Origin: CAYONP01 sp964405335 | GTDB taxonomy: Bacteria > Armatimonadota > UBA10988 | DNA length: 64,000 bases | Assembly (NCBI GenBank): GCA_964405335.1 | Contig: CAYONP010000003.1 | Location: forward strand, 51,035-115,034 | Direction: 5' to 3' | Shown: positions 57,377-64,000 of the stretch, in pieces | How positions within the stretch are numbered: the stretch's first letter is position 1 | How the letters are laid out: the number at the start of each line of letters is the position of its first letter | Program-made: the position numbers and the translations under genes | Notes under the pieces: model-generated | What the model was told of the DNA's origin: nothing | The model's input: the letters and a program-made list of their open reading frames with translations, nothing else | Database searches by the model: none

Positions 57377-59061
57377 CGCGGTTTCCGCCCCGAATCGGCG
57401 AACTCGGCCACGGCCAGCGAGCGGTTGACCTCGGAGATGGTGATCTGCGCCCCGCGCTGCTGCACCCGCGCGCCGTCGGGCAGGCCGATGATCATGCCGT
57501 CGATGATGGCGACCAGTTGGTTGGTCTCGGACTCGAAGCAGTCCCGCGGGAGGATCTTGATCACCTCGTCGGGCTTGACCCACCCGAGCTTGCTTTCAAT
57601 CTCGTCGCGCCGCCCGCCGTTGACATAGACCTGGTCGCGCTCGCCGTCGTGGATGCGGATATAGACCGCGGCGTCGAGCTGGTGTTCGAGCGTCAGCACG
57701 GTCTCGCCGCCGGGCCCGACGAGCAGGTCGCCGACCTCGGCGGCGCACTCGACCAGGTAGGCCTCGAAGCTCTTCTGGTAGGCGAACTCCTTGACCTGGT
57801 TCTCGGCCTGCACGGCGATGGTCAAGGGGCTGAGCACGTAACCGCGCCCGTGGCACGAGGGGCAGATCTCGCTGATCTCGTGGGCCAGGCTCTCGCCGGT
57901 CCGCTTGCGCGTGATCTCGATCAGCGCCAGCGGGCTGATATGGACAATCCGCGTCCGCGCGCGGTCGCGCTCCAGCGCTCGTTCGAGTTCGCTGTAGACC
58001 TTAATCCGGTCGCGCGTGCGGTCCATGTCGATGAAGTCGACGATGATGATCCCGCCGATGTCGCGCAGGCGGAGCTGGCGGGCAATCTCTTGGGCCGCCT
58101 CGAGGTTGGTGGTCAGGATCGTGTCGGACAGGCCCTTGGTCCCGACGAACCGGCCGGTGTTGACGTCGACCACGGTCAACGCCTCGGTCTCGTCGATGGT
58201 CAGGTTGCCGCCGCTGCGCAGTTGCACGTTGCGCTGCAGAGCGGTCTCGATTTCGCGCTCGATGCCGTGGACCATGAACAGCGGCTCGGGGCTGTCGTGG
58301 AGCTTGACCCGCTGGGCCATGCCGGGATCGAGCCGGCTCATGATGTCGAGGATGTACTGATAGTCTTCCTGGCTGTCGACCATCAGTTCCGCCACGTCGG
58401 CGGTGAAGAAGTCGCGGCAGACCCGGTAGATCATCGAGAAGTCCTGGTGCAGCAGCGACGGCGCCTTGGACTTCTTCGCCTGGCCGTCAATCTCGTCGAA
58501 CAGCTCGACCAGGTACTCGATGTCCTGTTTGATCTCGTCGTCGGTGGCGCCCTCGGCCTCGGTGCGCATGATCAGCGCCCGCTCCTTGGGCTGGTACTTC
58601 TCACCGAGCTGCCGCAGGCGGTTGCGCTCCTGGCTGTCGGGGATGCGACGCGAGACACCGATGTGGCGGCTGTCGGGGCCGATCATCACCACGAACCGAC
58701 CGGGCAGACTGAGCCGCGTGGTCGCCCGCGGGCCCTTGGTGCCGACGGCGGCGCGCTCGACCTGGACCACCACCTCCTGCCCGCGCTTGAGCAGATCGGT
58801 GATGGCGCGCTGCTTGCCCCGCTGCGGCTTCGGCTCGCCGGGCAGCACCACGTTGTCGACGTAGAGGAAGGCGTTCTTCGGCAGGCCGATGTCGACGAAG
58901 GCGGCGTCCATGCCGGGCAGCACGTTTTCGACCCGGCCTTTGTAGACGTTGCCGATAGTCTTGCTGCCCCGCTCGGCATAGAAATCCTGCAGGCTGCCAT
59001 CCTCGACGATGGCCACCCGCGTCTCGAAGATGCCCGAACTGATCAGAATCTGACGCGACAT
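57373..59061 (-). CDS. rng: ribonuclease E/G family protein
   Basis: The protein has 562 aa from ATG 59061. It begins MSRQILISSGIFETRVAIVE, then the S1 domain with GNVYKGRVENVLPGMDAAFV and LPKNAFLYVDNV. The catalytic DNase-I-like region has LTVVDVNTGRFVGTKGLSDT and IGGIIIVDFIDM, which supply the Mg-binding Asp residues. CPSCHGRGYVLSP is the Zn-link. A C-terminal domain of about 110 residues beyond the usual RNase G end follows (LHQLDAAVYIRIHDG-type text, EIESKLGWVKPDEVIKILPR). It processes rRNA and decays mRNA. It starts 2 bases after larC and is coupled to the RsbW-like gene. Confidence 0.94.
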   Translation of the reverse strand: MSRQILISSGIFETRVAIVEDGSLQDFYAERGSKTIGNVYKGRVENVLPGMDAAFVDIGLPKNAFLYVDNVVLPGEPKPQRGKQRAITDLLKRGQEVVVQVERAAVGTKGPRATTRLSLPGRFVVMIGPDSRHIGVSRRIPDSQERNRLRQLGEKYQPKERALIMRTEAEGATDDEIKQDIEYLVELFDEIDGQAKKSKAPSLLHQDFSMIYRVCRDFFTADVAELMVDSQEDYQYILDIMSRLDPGMAQRVKLHDSPEPLFMVHGIEREIETALQRNVQLRSGGNLTIDETEALTVVDVNTGRFVGTKGLSDTILTTNLEAAQEIARQLRLRDIGGIIIVDFIDMDRTRDRIKVYSELERALERDRARTRIVHISPLALIEITRKRTGESLAHEISEICPSCHGRGYVLSPLTIAVQAENQVKEFAYQKSFEAYLVECAAEVGDLLVGPGGETVLTLEHQLDAAVYIRIHDGERDQVYVNGGRRDEIESKLGWVKPDEVIKILPRDCFESETNQLVAIIDGMIIGLPDGARVQQRGAQITISEVNRSLAVAEFADSGRKPR

Positions 59062-59063
59062 CG

Positions 59064-60266
59064 CTACCCGCAGTCTTCTGGCCCGCCGGCGGCGGGGTCC
59101 TGCTCCAAAACACGCATCGCCGCCTCGCGAGCCGCCGCCTCGACCGACGGCAGCGACGCCTGGTGCGCCTCCGCCGCCCGGGCCACCGACTCGTATTCCG
59201 GCGCGATGTTCAGCACCTCCCCCGCGCGGCGGCCGATCTTCACGCTCACCGGGCCATAGCGCGTGGCCACCTCGAGCCAGGTCCGCGCCAGGCACTCGCG
59301 CTCGCCGGCAAACCAGCGCACGCCCAGGCTCGTCGTCTCGCGCAGAATCGCCTCACTCACCGGCGCTCGCGCGGCCGGGTCGGCCACCGCCCGCAGCAGC
59401 ACGCCGGGCCGGCCCTTCTTCATCTGCAATGGCGATAGCGTGACATCCAGCGCGCCGGCGGCAAAGATGCGCTGGACCGCGCGATCGTACCACTCCGGGC
59501 TCATATCATCCAGGTTCGCCTCAATCACCACCACCCGAGCCGGCGTCGCCGCCACCTCGCCGAGGGTCACCCGCAACACGTTCGGTACCCCGAAATCGCG
59601 GCTGCCAGCGCCGTAGCCGATCGCAGCGGGCGTCATCGCCGGCGGCTGCCAGGCCGTCGAGAGCGTGGTCAAAACCGCGGCGCCGGTCGGCGTCAGGGTC
59701 TCGCCCTCCAGGTCCAACGGCACGGTCGGCACGCCGCGCAGCAGCTCCAGCGTCGCCGGCGCCGGGACGGGCAGGCGGCCGTGCTCGCAGTCGACCCAGC
59801 CGTGGCTGATCGGCAACGGCGTGCAGGCGACCTGCTCGACGCCGAGCAGCCGCAGCCCGACCACCGCACCGACGACATCGACGATGGCATCGAGCGCGCC
59901 GACCTCGTGGAAGTGGATCTGCTCGACGGTCGTGTCGTGCACCCGCGCCTCGGCCTCGGCCAGGCGGGTGAAGATCGCCGTCGCCCGCTCCACGTCGCCC
60001 GGCGGCAGCGCGCCGCCGCGTAGAATCTCGATGATGTGGCGCAGGTGGCGGTGAGGCCGGGGCGCGTCGGCATCGATCACGACCTCGACCTTGCTCGCGG
60101 CGATGCCGCGCGGCTTGACCCGGCTCACCGCCAGCCGCCAGCCCGGCACGTCGAGCTGCTGCAGTTCGGCCTCGAGCGCGGCGGCGTCGAGCCCGGCGTC
60201 GATCAGCGCGCCGAGGATCATGTCCCCGCTGGCGCCGGCCGAGGCGTCGAACCAGGCGATCTTCAC
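59064..60266 (-). CDS. larC: nickel pincer cofactor biosynthesis protein LarC
   Basis: The protein has 400 aa from GTG 60266. LarC inserts nickel into the pincer cofactor of lactate racemase. The opening KIAWFDASAGASGDMILGAL is the family signature. HFHEVGALDAIVDVVGAVVG and PISHGWVDCEHGRLPVPAPA follow, and the C-terminal half has VIEANLDDMSPEWY and MKKGRPGVLL. It is one continuous frame here, whereas in Lactobacillus plantarum the two halves are joined by programmed frameshifting. GTG 60266 overlaps the larB stop as GTGA. Confidence 0.95.
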   Translation of the reverse strand: MKIAWFDASAGASGDMILGALIDAGLDAAALEAELQQLDVPGWRLAVSRVKPRGIAASKVEVVIDADAPRPHRHLRHIIEILRGGALPPGDVERATAIFTRLAEAEARVHDTTVEQIHFHEVGALDAIVDVVGAVVGLRLLGVEQVACTPLPISHGWVDCEHGRLPVPAPATLELLRGVPTVPLDLEGETLTPTGAAVLTTLSTAWQPPAMTPAAIGYGAGSRDFGVPNVLRVTLGEVAATPARVVVIEANLDDMSPEWYDRAVQRIFAAGALDVTLSPLQMKKGRPGVLLRAVADPAARAPVSEAILRETTSLGVRWFAGERECLARTWLEVATRYGPVSVKIGRRAGEVLNIAPEYESVARAAEAHQASLPSVEAAAREAAMRVLEQDPAAGGPEDCG

Positions 60267-61036
60267 CGCGCCGCCTCCGCCCGGGCCACGCGCGCGTTGA
60301 TCTGGTGCGCGCAGAAGCCGCCGCCGAAACCGTTGTCGATGTTCACCACACTGACCCCCGAGGCGCACGAGTTGAGCATGGTCAGCAGCGCCGCGAGGCC
60401 GCCAAAACTGGCTCCGTAACCGACGCTGGTCGGCACGGCGATCACCGGCGCGGCGACCAGCCCGCCGACGACGCTGGCCAATGCACCCTCCATGCCCGCC
60501 ACGACGACAATGGCGTTGGCCGCCTGCAGGCGTTCGGTGTGGCTGAGCAGCCGGTGTACGCCGGCCACGCCGACGTCGTAGAGCCGTTCGACCCGCGAGC
60601 CGAGCGTCGCCGCGGTGAGCGCCGCCTCCTCGGCCACCGGCAGGTCGCTGGTGCCGGCGCAGCAGATCATCACGTGGCCGACCGCCTCGCCGGGCAGCTC
60701 GCCATCGGCGACGAAGACGCGGGCGGTCGCGTCGTAGCGGCCGGCGATCCCGGCGGCGGCGACGGCGTCGGCAACGGCCTGACTCATGCGCGTGGCGAGC
60801 ACCGGCTTACGGCTGGGCAGCAGGGCCTGCAGGATGGCGATGATCTGAGTGTCGGACTTGCCGCCGCAGAAGATCACTTCGGCGGCGCCGGTGCGCAGCT
60901 CGCGGTGGGTATCGATGGTGGCGAATCCGCCGACGTTGCGGAAGGGGAGGGCGCGCAGGCGTTCTTTGGCCTCGCCCGGCGAGACTCTGCCCTGCGCCAC
61001 GTCCTCGAGGAGGGTCGTGACGGTCAGTTCATCCAT
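60263..61036 (-). CDS. larB: nickel pincer cofactor biosynthesis protein LarB
   Basis: The protein has 257 aa from ATG 61036. LarB carboxylates nicotinic acid adenine dinucleotide in making the nickel-pincer cofactor. The C-terminal half is the PurE-like domain: GHVMICCAGTSDLPVAEEAA, VAGVHRLLSH, VVAGMEGALASVVGGLVAAP and VIAVPTSVGYGASFGGLAAL. The N-terminal part has DVAQGRVSPGEAKERLRALP and EVIFCGGKSDTQIIAI. It is followed by larC. LarA (the racemase) and LarE are not in the window. A tRNA-Leu gene ends 33 bases upstream. Confidence 0.95.
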   Translation of the reverse strand: MDELTVTTLLEDVAQGRVSPGEAKERLRALPFRNVGGFATIDTHRELRTGAAEVIFCGGKSDTQIIAILQALLPSRKPVLATRMSQAVADAVAAAGIAGRYDATARVFVADGELPGEAVGHVMICCAGTSDLPVAEEAALTAATLGSRVERLYDVGVAGVHRLLSHTERLQAANAIVVVAGMEGALASVVGGLVAAPVIAVPTSVGYGASFGGLAALLTMLNSCASGVSVVNIDNGFGGGFCAHQINARVARAEAAR

Positions 61037-61068
61037 AGACACCGACGCCTGCCTCGAGGGCGACCGAG

Positions 61069-61153
61069 TACCGGGGACCGGGCTCGAACCGGTATGACCC
61101 AGGGGGCCGCGGGATTTTAAGTCCCGTGCGTCTACCTATTCCGCCACCCCGGC
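61069..61153 (-). tRNA. tRNA-Leu (anticodon UAA)
   Basis: An 85-nt cloverleaf on the minus strand. The acceptor arm starts GCCGGGG and pairs with CCCCGGU, leaving a G:U pair at position 1:72. The D-loop and GACGC are typical of leucine tRNA. The anticodon stem GGGAC...  with loop UUAAAAU reads UAA. A long variable arm, as in class II tRNAs, is followed by GGTTCGAGCC in the T arm. CCA is not encoded. Confidence 0.95.
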
Positions 61154-61193
61154 AGAAGGTCCCGGCACCACGGGGCCGCGGCCCGAGGTGTCA

Positions 61194-61265
61194 AGGTGGC
61201 GACCGGATTCGAACCGGTGAATAGCGGCTTTGCAGGCCGCTGCCTTACCACTTGGCTACGCCACC
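61194..61265 (-). tRNA. tRNA-Cys (anticodon GCA)
   Basis: A 72-nt cloverleaf on the minus strand. The acceptor GGTGGCG pairs with CGCCACC, and the discriminator base is U, as in all cysteine tRNAs. The loop CTGCAAA gives anticodon GCA. The T arm has GGTTCGAATCC. It lies 5 bases from the tRNA-Gly gene. Confidence 0.95.
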
Positions 61266-61270
61266 GGAGA

Positions 61271-61343
61271 AGCGGGAGACGGGGCTCGAACCCGCGACCC
61301 TCAGCTTGGGAAGCTGATGCTCTACCAACTGAGCTACTCCCGC
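61271..61343 (-). tRNA. tRNA-Gly (anticodon CCC)
   Basis: A 73-nt cloverleaf on the minus strand. The acceptor GCGGGAG pairs with CTCCCGC, and the discriminator is U. The anticodon stem TCAGC/GCTGA encloses loop TTCCCAA, giving CCC. The T arm is GGTTCGAGCCC. It is the first of three tRNAs transcribed towards larB. Confidence 0.95.
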
Positions 61344-61552
61344 GGAGAAGCCGATTATCGCAGAGCCCGAACCGCATGTCAACCCAGCCAAAAACCGGGG
61401 ACGCGACTCGCGCCCGCCGGCGAGCCGCGCGCGGCGGAACCGGCTCGGGCTTGAACTGCCGGTATCGACCACGCCGGGTCGCACAGCCATCGCACACTCC
61501 GCGGCGAGGAGCCGGCGACCCGCCGCCGAACCGCTCGCCAGCGGAGCCGAGC

Positions 61553-62527
61553 ATGGGCAAGCTGCGGGTGCTGGTGGTCGGGAGCGGCTGGGGGCTGCAC
61601 CACGGCCGGGCGGTGCGGTCACACCCCGAGGCCGAGCTGGTCGGCCTGTGCGGGCGGAGCGAGTCGACGCGCAGCCTTGCCGCCGCGGCAGAGCTGCAGG
61701 TGCCGCTGATCGTGGGCCTTGAGCCGGCGCTCGAGCAGTGCCGGCCCGACGTAGTCTGCTGCTGCACCGCCGAGGCCGAGCATGCGACGGTGACCATCGC
61801 CGCGCTCGAGGCCGGCGCGCACGTGCTGTGCGAGAAGATGACCGCCGACAGCCTGGCCGCCGCAGAGCGCATGGTCGCCGCGGCCGAGCGGGCCGGCCGG
61901 CGGCTCGGCATCGGCTACAACTACCGCTTCTCACCCTCGGCGCGCAAGCTGCGCGAGCTGGTCGAGAGCGGCTCGCTGGGCGGCATCGTCGGCGCGCAGG
62001 CGCTCTGCTTCGGCTACTGCCTGCACCACACGCTCGACCTGGTCTGCAGCCTGCTGGGTGAGGTGACCGAGTGCTTCGAGCTGCTGCACGACCAGCCGCC
62101 CGAGCCGCCCTCGTTGGGCTTCATCGGCTTCGATGAGTTCGTCTACTCGGCCTCGGCCTGCCGCTCGATCCAGCTCCGCTTCGCCAGCGGCGCGGTGGCC
62201 TCGCTGGTCGGCAGCGACTTCGTCCGGCCGGGCCATCCTGCGGTCCGGCTCGATCTGCTCGGCACCCGCGCGCGCTGCACCATGGCCGACATCGTCGGGG
62301 CGGTGACGGTCTACCGCGAGAACCGCGAGGCGGAGCAGTGGCTGCCCTCGCTGATCCTCGATCGCCTCGACCTGCCCTCGACCACGGAAGCCCTGGTCCG
62401 CGCCTTCATCGACGCCATCCGTGACGGCCACCCGCCGCCGGTCACCGGCGAGGAGGGCCTGGCCCGCCTGCGCCTCGAGGCAGCGCTGGCACGCTCGGCG
62501 CGGGAGGGGGTGATGGTCGGCCTGTAG
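61553..62527 (+). CDS. cytosolic Gfo/Idh/MocA family oxidoreductase
   Basis: The protein has 324 aa from ATG 61553. It has no export signal. The nucleotide fold begins RVLVVGSGWGLHHGRAVRSH. HVLCEKMTADSLAAAERMVA holds the family's EK-P-like motif as EKM, so the Pro is missing. The C-terminal domain has YNYRFSPSARKLRELVESGS and LHHTLDLVCSLLGEV. It is shorter than the exported paralogues. The substrate is probably a sugar or inositol derivative. It lies divergent from the tRNA cluster, with about 200 bases between them that show no other feature. Confidence 0.87.
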   Translation: MGKLRVLVVGSGWGLHHGRAVRSHPEAELVGLCGRSESTRSLAAAAELQVPLIVGLEPALEQCRPDVVCCCTAEAEHATVTIAALEAGAHVLCEKMTADSLAAAERMVAAAERAGRRLGIGYNYRFSPSARKLRELVESGSLGGIVGAQALCFGYCLHHTLDLVCSLLGEVTECFELLHDQPPEPPSLGFIGFDEFVYSASACRSIQLRFASGAVASLVGSDFVRPGHPAVRLDLLGTRARCTMADIVGAVTVYRENREAEQWLPSLILDRLDLPSTTEALVRAFIDAIRDGHPPPVTGEEGLARLRLEAALARSAREGVMVGL

Positions 62528-62552
62528 AACTGGCGTCGCGAGCGGCTGCTGT

Positions 62553-63008
62553 TCACCGACGCGGCTCCACATCCTCGATCAGAGCAAGATGCTGCCGTTG
62601 TGCGCTGCCCCGCGGCAGTAGCTGCTCGATCGCCCGGTCAAGGGTGACAAGCCGTGCGCCATGGGCAATCGCCAGGCCGAGCAGGTAAGCGTCGCTGACC
62701 TGTTGATGACCGACCATGAGCGCGGTTGGCACCCGTGAATCGAGAAGCGACAGGCCGTCGGTCAGGAGAGTCCGGTTGGGTAGCTCGTAGAGCATGCGCA
62801 GCGCGGCGAGGGCTGACGCCACGGTTACCGGGTGAGGCAGCGACCGACCATTGCTTGAGACCCGCACGAATCCACACTCGGTGTGCGGGCAGGTGGCCAG
62901 CATCGGCAGGGCGTGTTCGCCGAACCAGTCGTGCGCCAGCGAGTGGTGCACGTGTGTCGGCCAGGCCAGTGCCACCAGCACATTGACGTCGGGCAGGTCG
63001 ACCTTCAC
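62553..63008 (-). CDS. vapC: PIN-domain toxin of a VapBC pair
   Basis: The protein has 151 aa from GTG 63008, overlapping the antitoxin stop as GTGA. PIN-domain acidic residues are visible: VDLPDVNVLVALAW (first Asp), TECGFVRVS (Glu), and QQVSDAYLLGLAIAHGARLV with TLDRAIEQL (further Asp). It should be an RNase toxin acting in the cytoplasm, probably on tRNA or rRNA. PIN proteins with this TECGF-x-R style are common toxins. It is inhibited by the protein encoded upstream. Confidence 0.9.
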   Translation of the reverse strand: MKVDLPDVNVLVALAWPTHVHHSLAHDWFGEHALPMLATCPHTECGFVRVSSNGRSLPHPVTVASALAALRMLYELPNRTLLTDGLSLLDSRVPTALMVGHQQVSDAYLLGLAIAHGARLVTLDRAIEQLLPRGSAQRQHLALIEDVEPRR

Positions 63009-63256
63009 TCGCTGTCCTCGGCACGCTTGACCATCTCGAGGGTGATGGGGCCACTGTTTGGAGGCACGTCGAACACAGGGAAGCCGTTGCGTCGGTGGAT
63101 GGTCGTGCGCACCGCCAAGCCACGGCGCGCGAGGTCGGACAATGCCCGCCCGAGTGACACCCGCTGTGCCGCAGCCAGCGACTTCGCCGCCTGGAGCACG
63201 TCATCATCCACGTTAACCGTCGTGCGCACTGCCCCTACCTCGTGTGGAGTCATCAT
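63005..63256 (-). CDS. vapB: ribbon-helix-helix antitoxin of a VapBC pair
   Basis: The protein has 83 aa from ATG 63256 (63253 is also possible). RTTVNVDDDVLQAAKSLAAA is a ribbon-helix-helix pattern, and RVSLGRALSDLARRGL forms the second helix. The C-terminal part (RRNGFPVFDVPPNSGPITLE) should bind the toxin. It probably represses its own operon. A palindrome of 10 bases lies 2 bases upstream of its start. Confidence 0.85.
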   Translation of the reverse strand: MMTPHEVGAVRTTVNVDDDVLQAAKSLAAAQRVSLGRALSDLARRGLAVRTTIHRRNGFPVFDVPPNSGPITLEMVKRAEDSE

Positions 63257-63258
63257 CG

Positions 63259-63268
63259 CATCATGATG
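63259..63268. promoter_or_regulatory. candidate operator palindrome for the VapBC pair
   Basis: CATCATGATG is a perfect 10-base palindrome, 2 bases upstream of the antitoxin ATG on the minus strand. Ribbon-helix-helix antitoxins commonly bind short palindromes over their own promoter. Its position so close to the start would also block translation initiation or transcription start. This is inferred from position only. Confidence 0.35.
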
Positions 63269-63340
63269 AGTCGATGTCAATGTACTGCCTGCACGCCGAC
63301 TACCCGTCATGGTGCGCGAGCGCGCGGTGCGCTGGGGCGG

Positions 63341-63385
63341 CACGGCGCCGCCCGCGCGGCCATGGTCCGCGCGGGCGGTGCCGTG
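63341..63385. terminator. long GC-rich hairpin after the truncated oxidoreductase gene
   Basis: Arms of 19 bases at 63341-63359 and 63367-63385 pair completely, with one G:T pair, around the loop CCATGGT-like 7 bases. It lies 14 bases beyond the stop of the minus-strand oxidoreductase gene. There is no T-run, so it is not a classical intrinsic terminator, but it could stop or protect the transcript and insulate the VapBC genes. Confidence 0.5.
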
Positions 63386-63398
63386 GTCTGCCGCGCTG

Positions 63399-64000
63399 TT
63401 ACAGGCTCCAGCCCTGGCGATACTCCGGCTTGATGTACCCGTTGGCCTCGGCGTCGCCGGGGGCTTCCATCGCCTCGCCGTTGTACTCGAGCTTGCGGCC
63501 AAGGCGCTGGGCGACGGTGCCGAGGACGAAGATCTCGGTGATCACGCAGGCGTGCTCGAAGTTGCTCAGCGCGGCTGGGCCGCCTTTGCAGGCGTTGATC
63601 CACTCCTGATGGTGGCCGGGCGAGCGGGGCAGCGTCTGGGGCGGGTTCTCGAAGCCGGCGAACTGCGCCTCGGGCAGCATCGCCGTGGTGCCGCCCTGTT
63701 CGTCGGCGAGCAGGACGCCCTTGTCGCCAAGCAGGATCGACCCGCCCGGCCCCAGCTCACGGCCGCCAACCAGCTCGGCCGGGGGCTTGTTGCCGCCGTC
63801 ATACCAGAACATGCGCAGCGGCGGCAGCTCGCCGCGGGCGGGGAACTCGAACAGGACGATGCTCGACTTCGGCGCGGTCTCGCGGTTCATGCCCGAGACG
63901 AAGCCCTCGACCGAGGTCGGGTACTTGAGCTTGAGCGCCTTGACCGGCATGTTGGCGATGTGGCAGGCCATGTCGCCGATGGCGCCGGTGCCGAAGTCCC
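63399..64000 (-). CDS. Gfo/Idh/MocA family oxidoreductase, C-terminal part (5' end outside the window)
   Basis: About 200 residues are visible, running off the right edge. The frame enters as DFGTGAIGDMACHIANMPVK, then ALKLKYPTSVEGF, the segment with the conserved Gly, Asp and His of the C-terminal domain. FPARGELPPLRMFWYDGGNK, ILLGDKGVLLADEQGG and HHQEWINACKGG are hallmarks of the exported Gfo/Idh/MocA group in these phyla. The end is KPEYRQGWSL. The NAD-binding half is not in view, so export cannot be judged directly. Confidence 0.9.
   Translation of the reverse strand, partial: DFGTGAIGDMACHIANMPVKALKLKYPTSVEGFVSGMNRETAPKSSIVLFEFPARGELPPLRMFWYDGGNKPPAELVGGRELGPGGSILLGDKGVLLADEQGGTTAMLPEAQFAGFENPPQTLPRSPGHHQEWINACKGGPAALSNFEHACVITEIFVLGTVAQRLGRKLEYNGEAMEAPGDAEANGYIKPEYRQGWSL

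Noticed and set aside
57517..59259. A 580-codon frame opposite the RNase E/G gene
   Set aside because: It is antisense to a clearly conserved RNase and rich in Val, Asp, His and Gly, without any domain.
59064..60266. A programmed frameshift in larC
   Set aside because: LarC1 and LarC2 parts are in one continuous frame here, so no frameshift is needed.
61196..61552. A 119-codon extension of the oxidoreductase over the tRNA genes
   Set aside because: The stretch overlaps three tRNAs and has no conserved protein; the Rossmann fold begins at ATG 61553.

Overview
This 64 kb window is GC-rich, densely coded bacterial chromosome from a diderm, polysaccharide-degrading organism. Gram-negative-type features are LpxC, an FtsEX-EnvC-like system, an L,D-transpeptidase and O-antigen-type glycosyltransferases. 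The mix of DUF1080, ThuA-like, Tat-exported Gfo/Idh/MocA proteins, a sulfatase and a CBM9-like exported protein is usual in Armatimonadota, Planctomycetota, Hydrogenedentota and similar lineages. The prepilin-like segment with LLFPVFA and C-x-SNLRQIG looks most like Armatimonadota. This placement is an inference from protein style only.

Layout. 1-7.3 kb: a 4-TM paralogue pair (the second copy fused to a type IV prepilin segment), a TMEM14-like protein, a secreted protein, then dtd with a sodium:solute symporter, a metallo-beta-lactamase-fold protein with lpxC, and a DapA-family aldolase. 7.3-12.6 kb: a deacetylase/phosphodiester-glycosidase fusion, a Tat-exported fucose-isomerase-like protein, a TIM-barrel isomerase, and a DUF1257/DUF2997 pair. 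13.9-20.3 kb: a tight plus-strand carbohydrate operon (DUF1080, ThuA-HEAT-lectin-like protein, Gfo/Idh/MocA, RbsD/FucU, sulfatase, VOC). 21.4-28.4 kb: an IMPase-like and arabinokinase-like GHMP pair, another Tat oxidoreductase, a lipoprotein, an MFS carrier and NikR.

28.5-48.3 kb is almost entirely one minus-strand block. Read from its promoter side it runs gmk, coaBC, priA, a 1004-aa CBM9-like exported protein, def, fmt, a TPR protein, rsmB, lepB, a small DMT protein, three membrane polysaccharide proteins, a GT2 enzyme, and a sugar ABC permease with its binding protein. Many of these genes overlap by 4 bases, so protein maturation and envelope glycan synthesis appear to be translationally linked. 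48.6-55.1 kb: two paralogous membrane-anchored proteins, then ftsE-ftsX-M23 peptidase and a YkuD transpeptidase. 55.1-64 kb: an unusual fusion of two ClpX-type zinc fingers to an aldo/keto reductase, then on the minus strand three tRNAs (Gly, Cys, Leu), larB-larC, RNase E/G and an RsbW-like kinase, followed by a Gfo/Idh/MocA gene, a VapBC pair and a truncated Gfo/Idh/MocA gene.

The intergenic gaps hold several families of short palindromic repeats, mostly as inverted pairs. One family keeps a 28-nt length, a shared GTAGGG start and one pairing register while its stem bases change in compensating pairs across five loci. This is the most unexpected non-coding signal in the window. The most unusual protein-level signals are the zinc-finger/aldo-keto reductase fusion and the internal prepilin segment.
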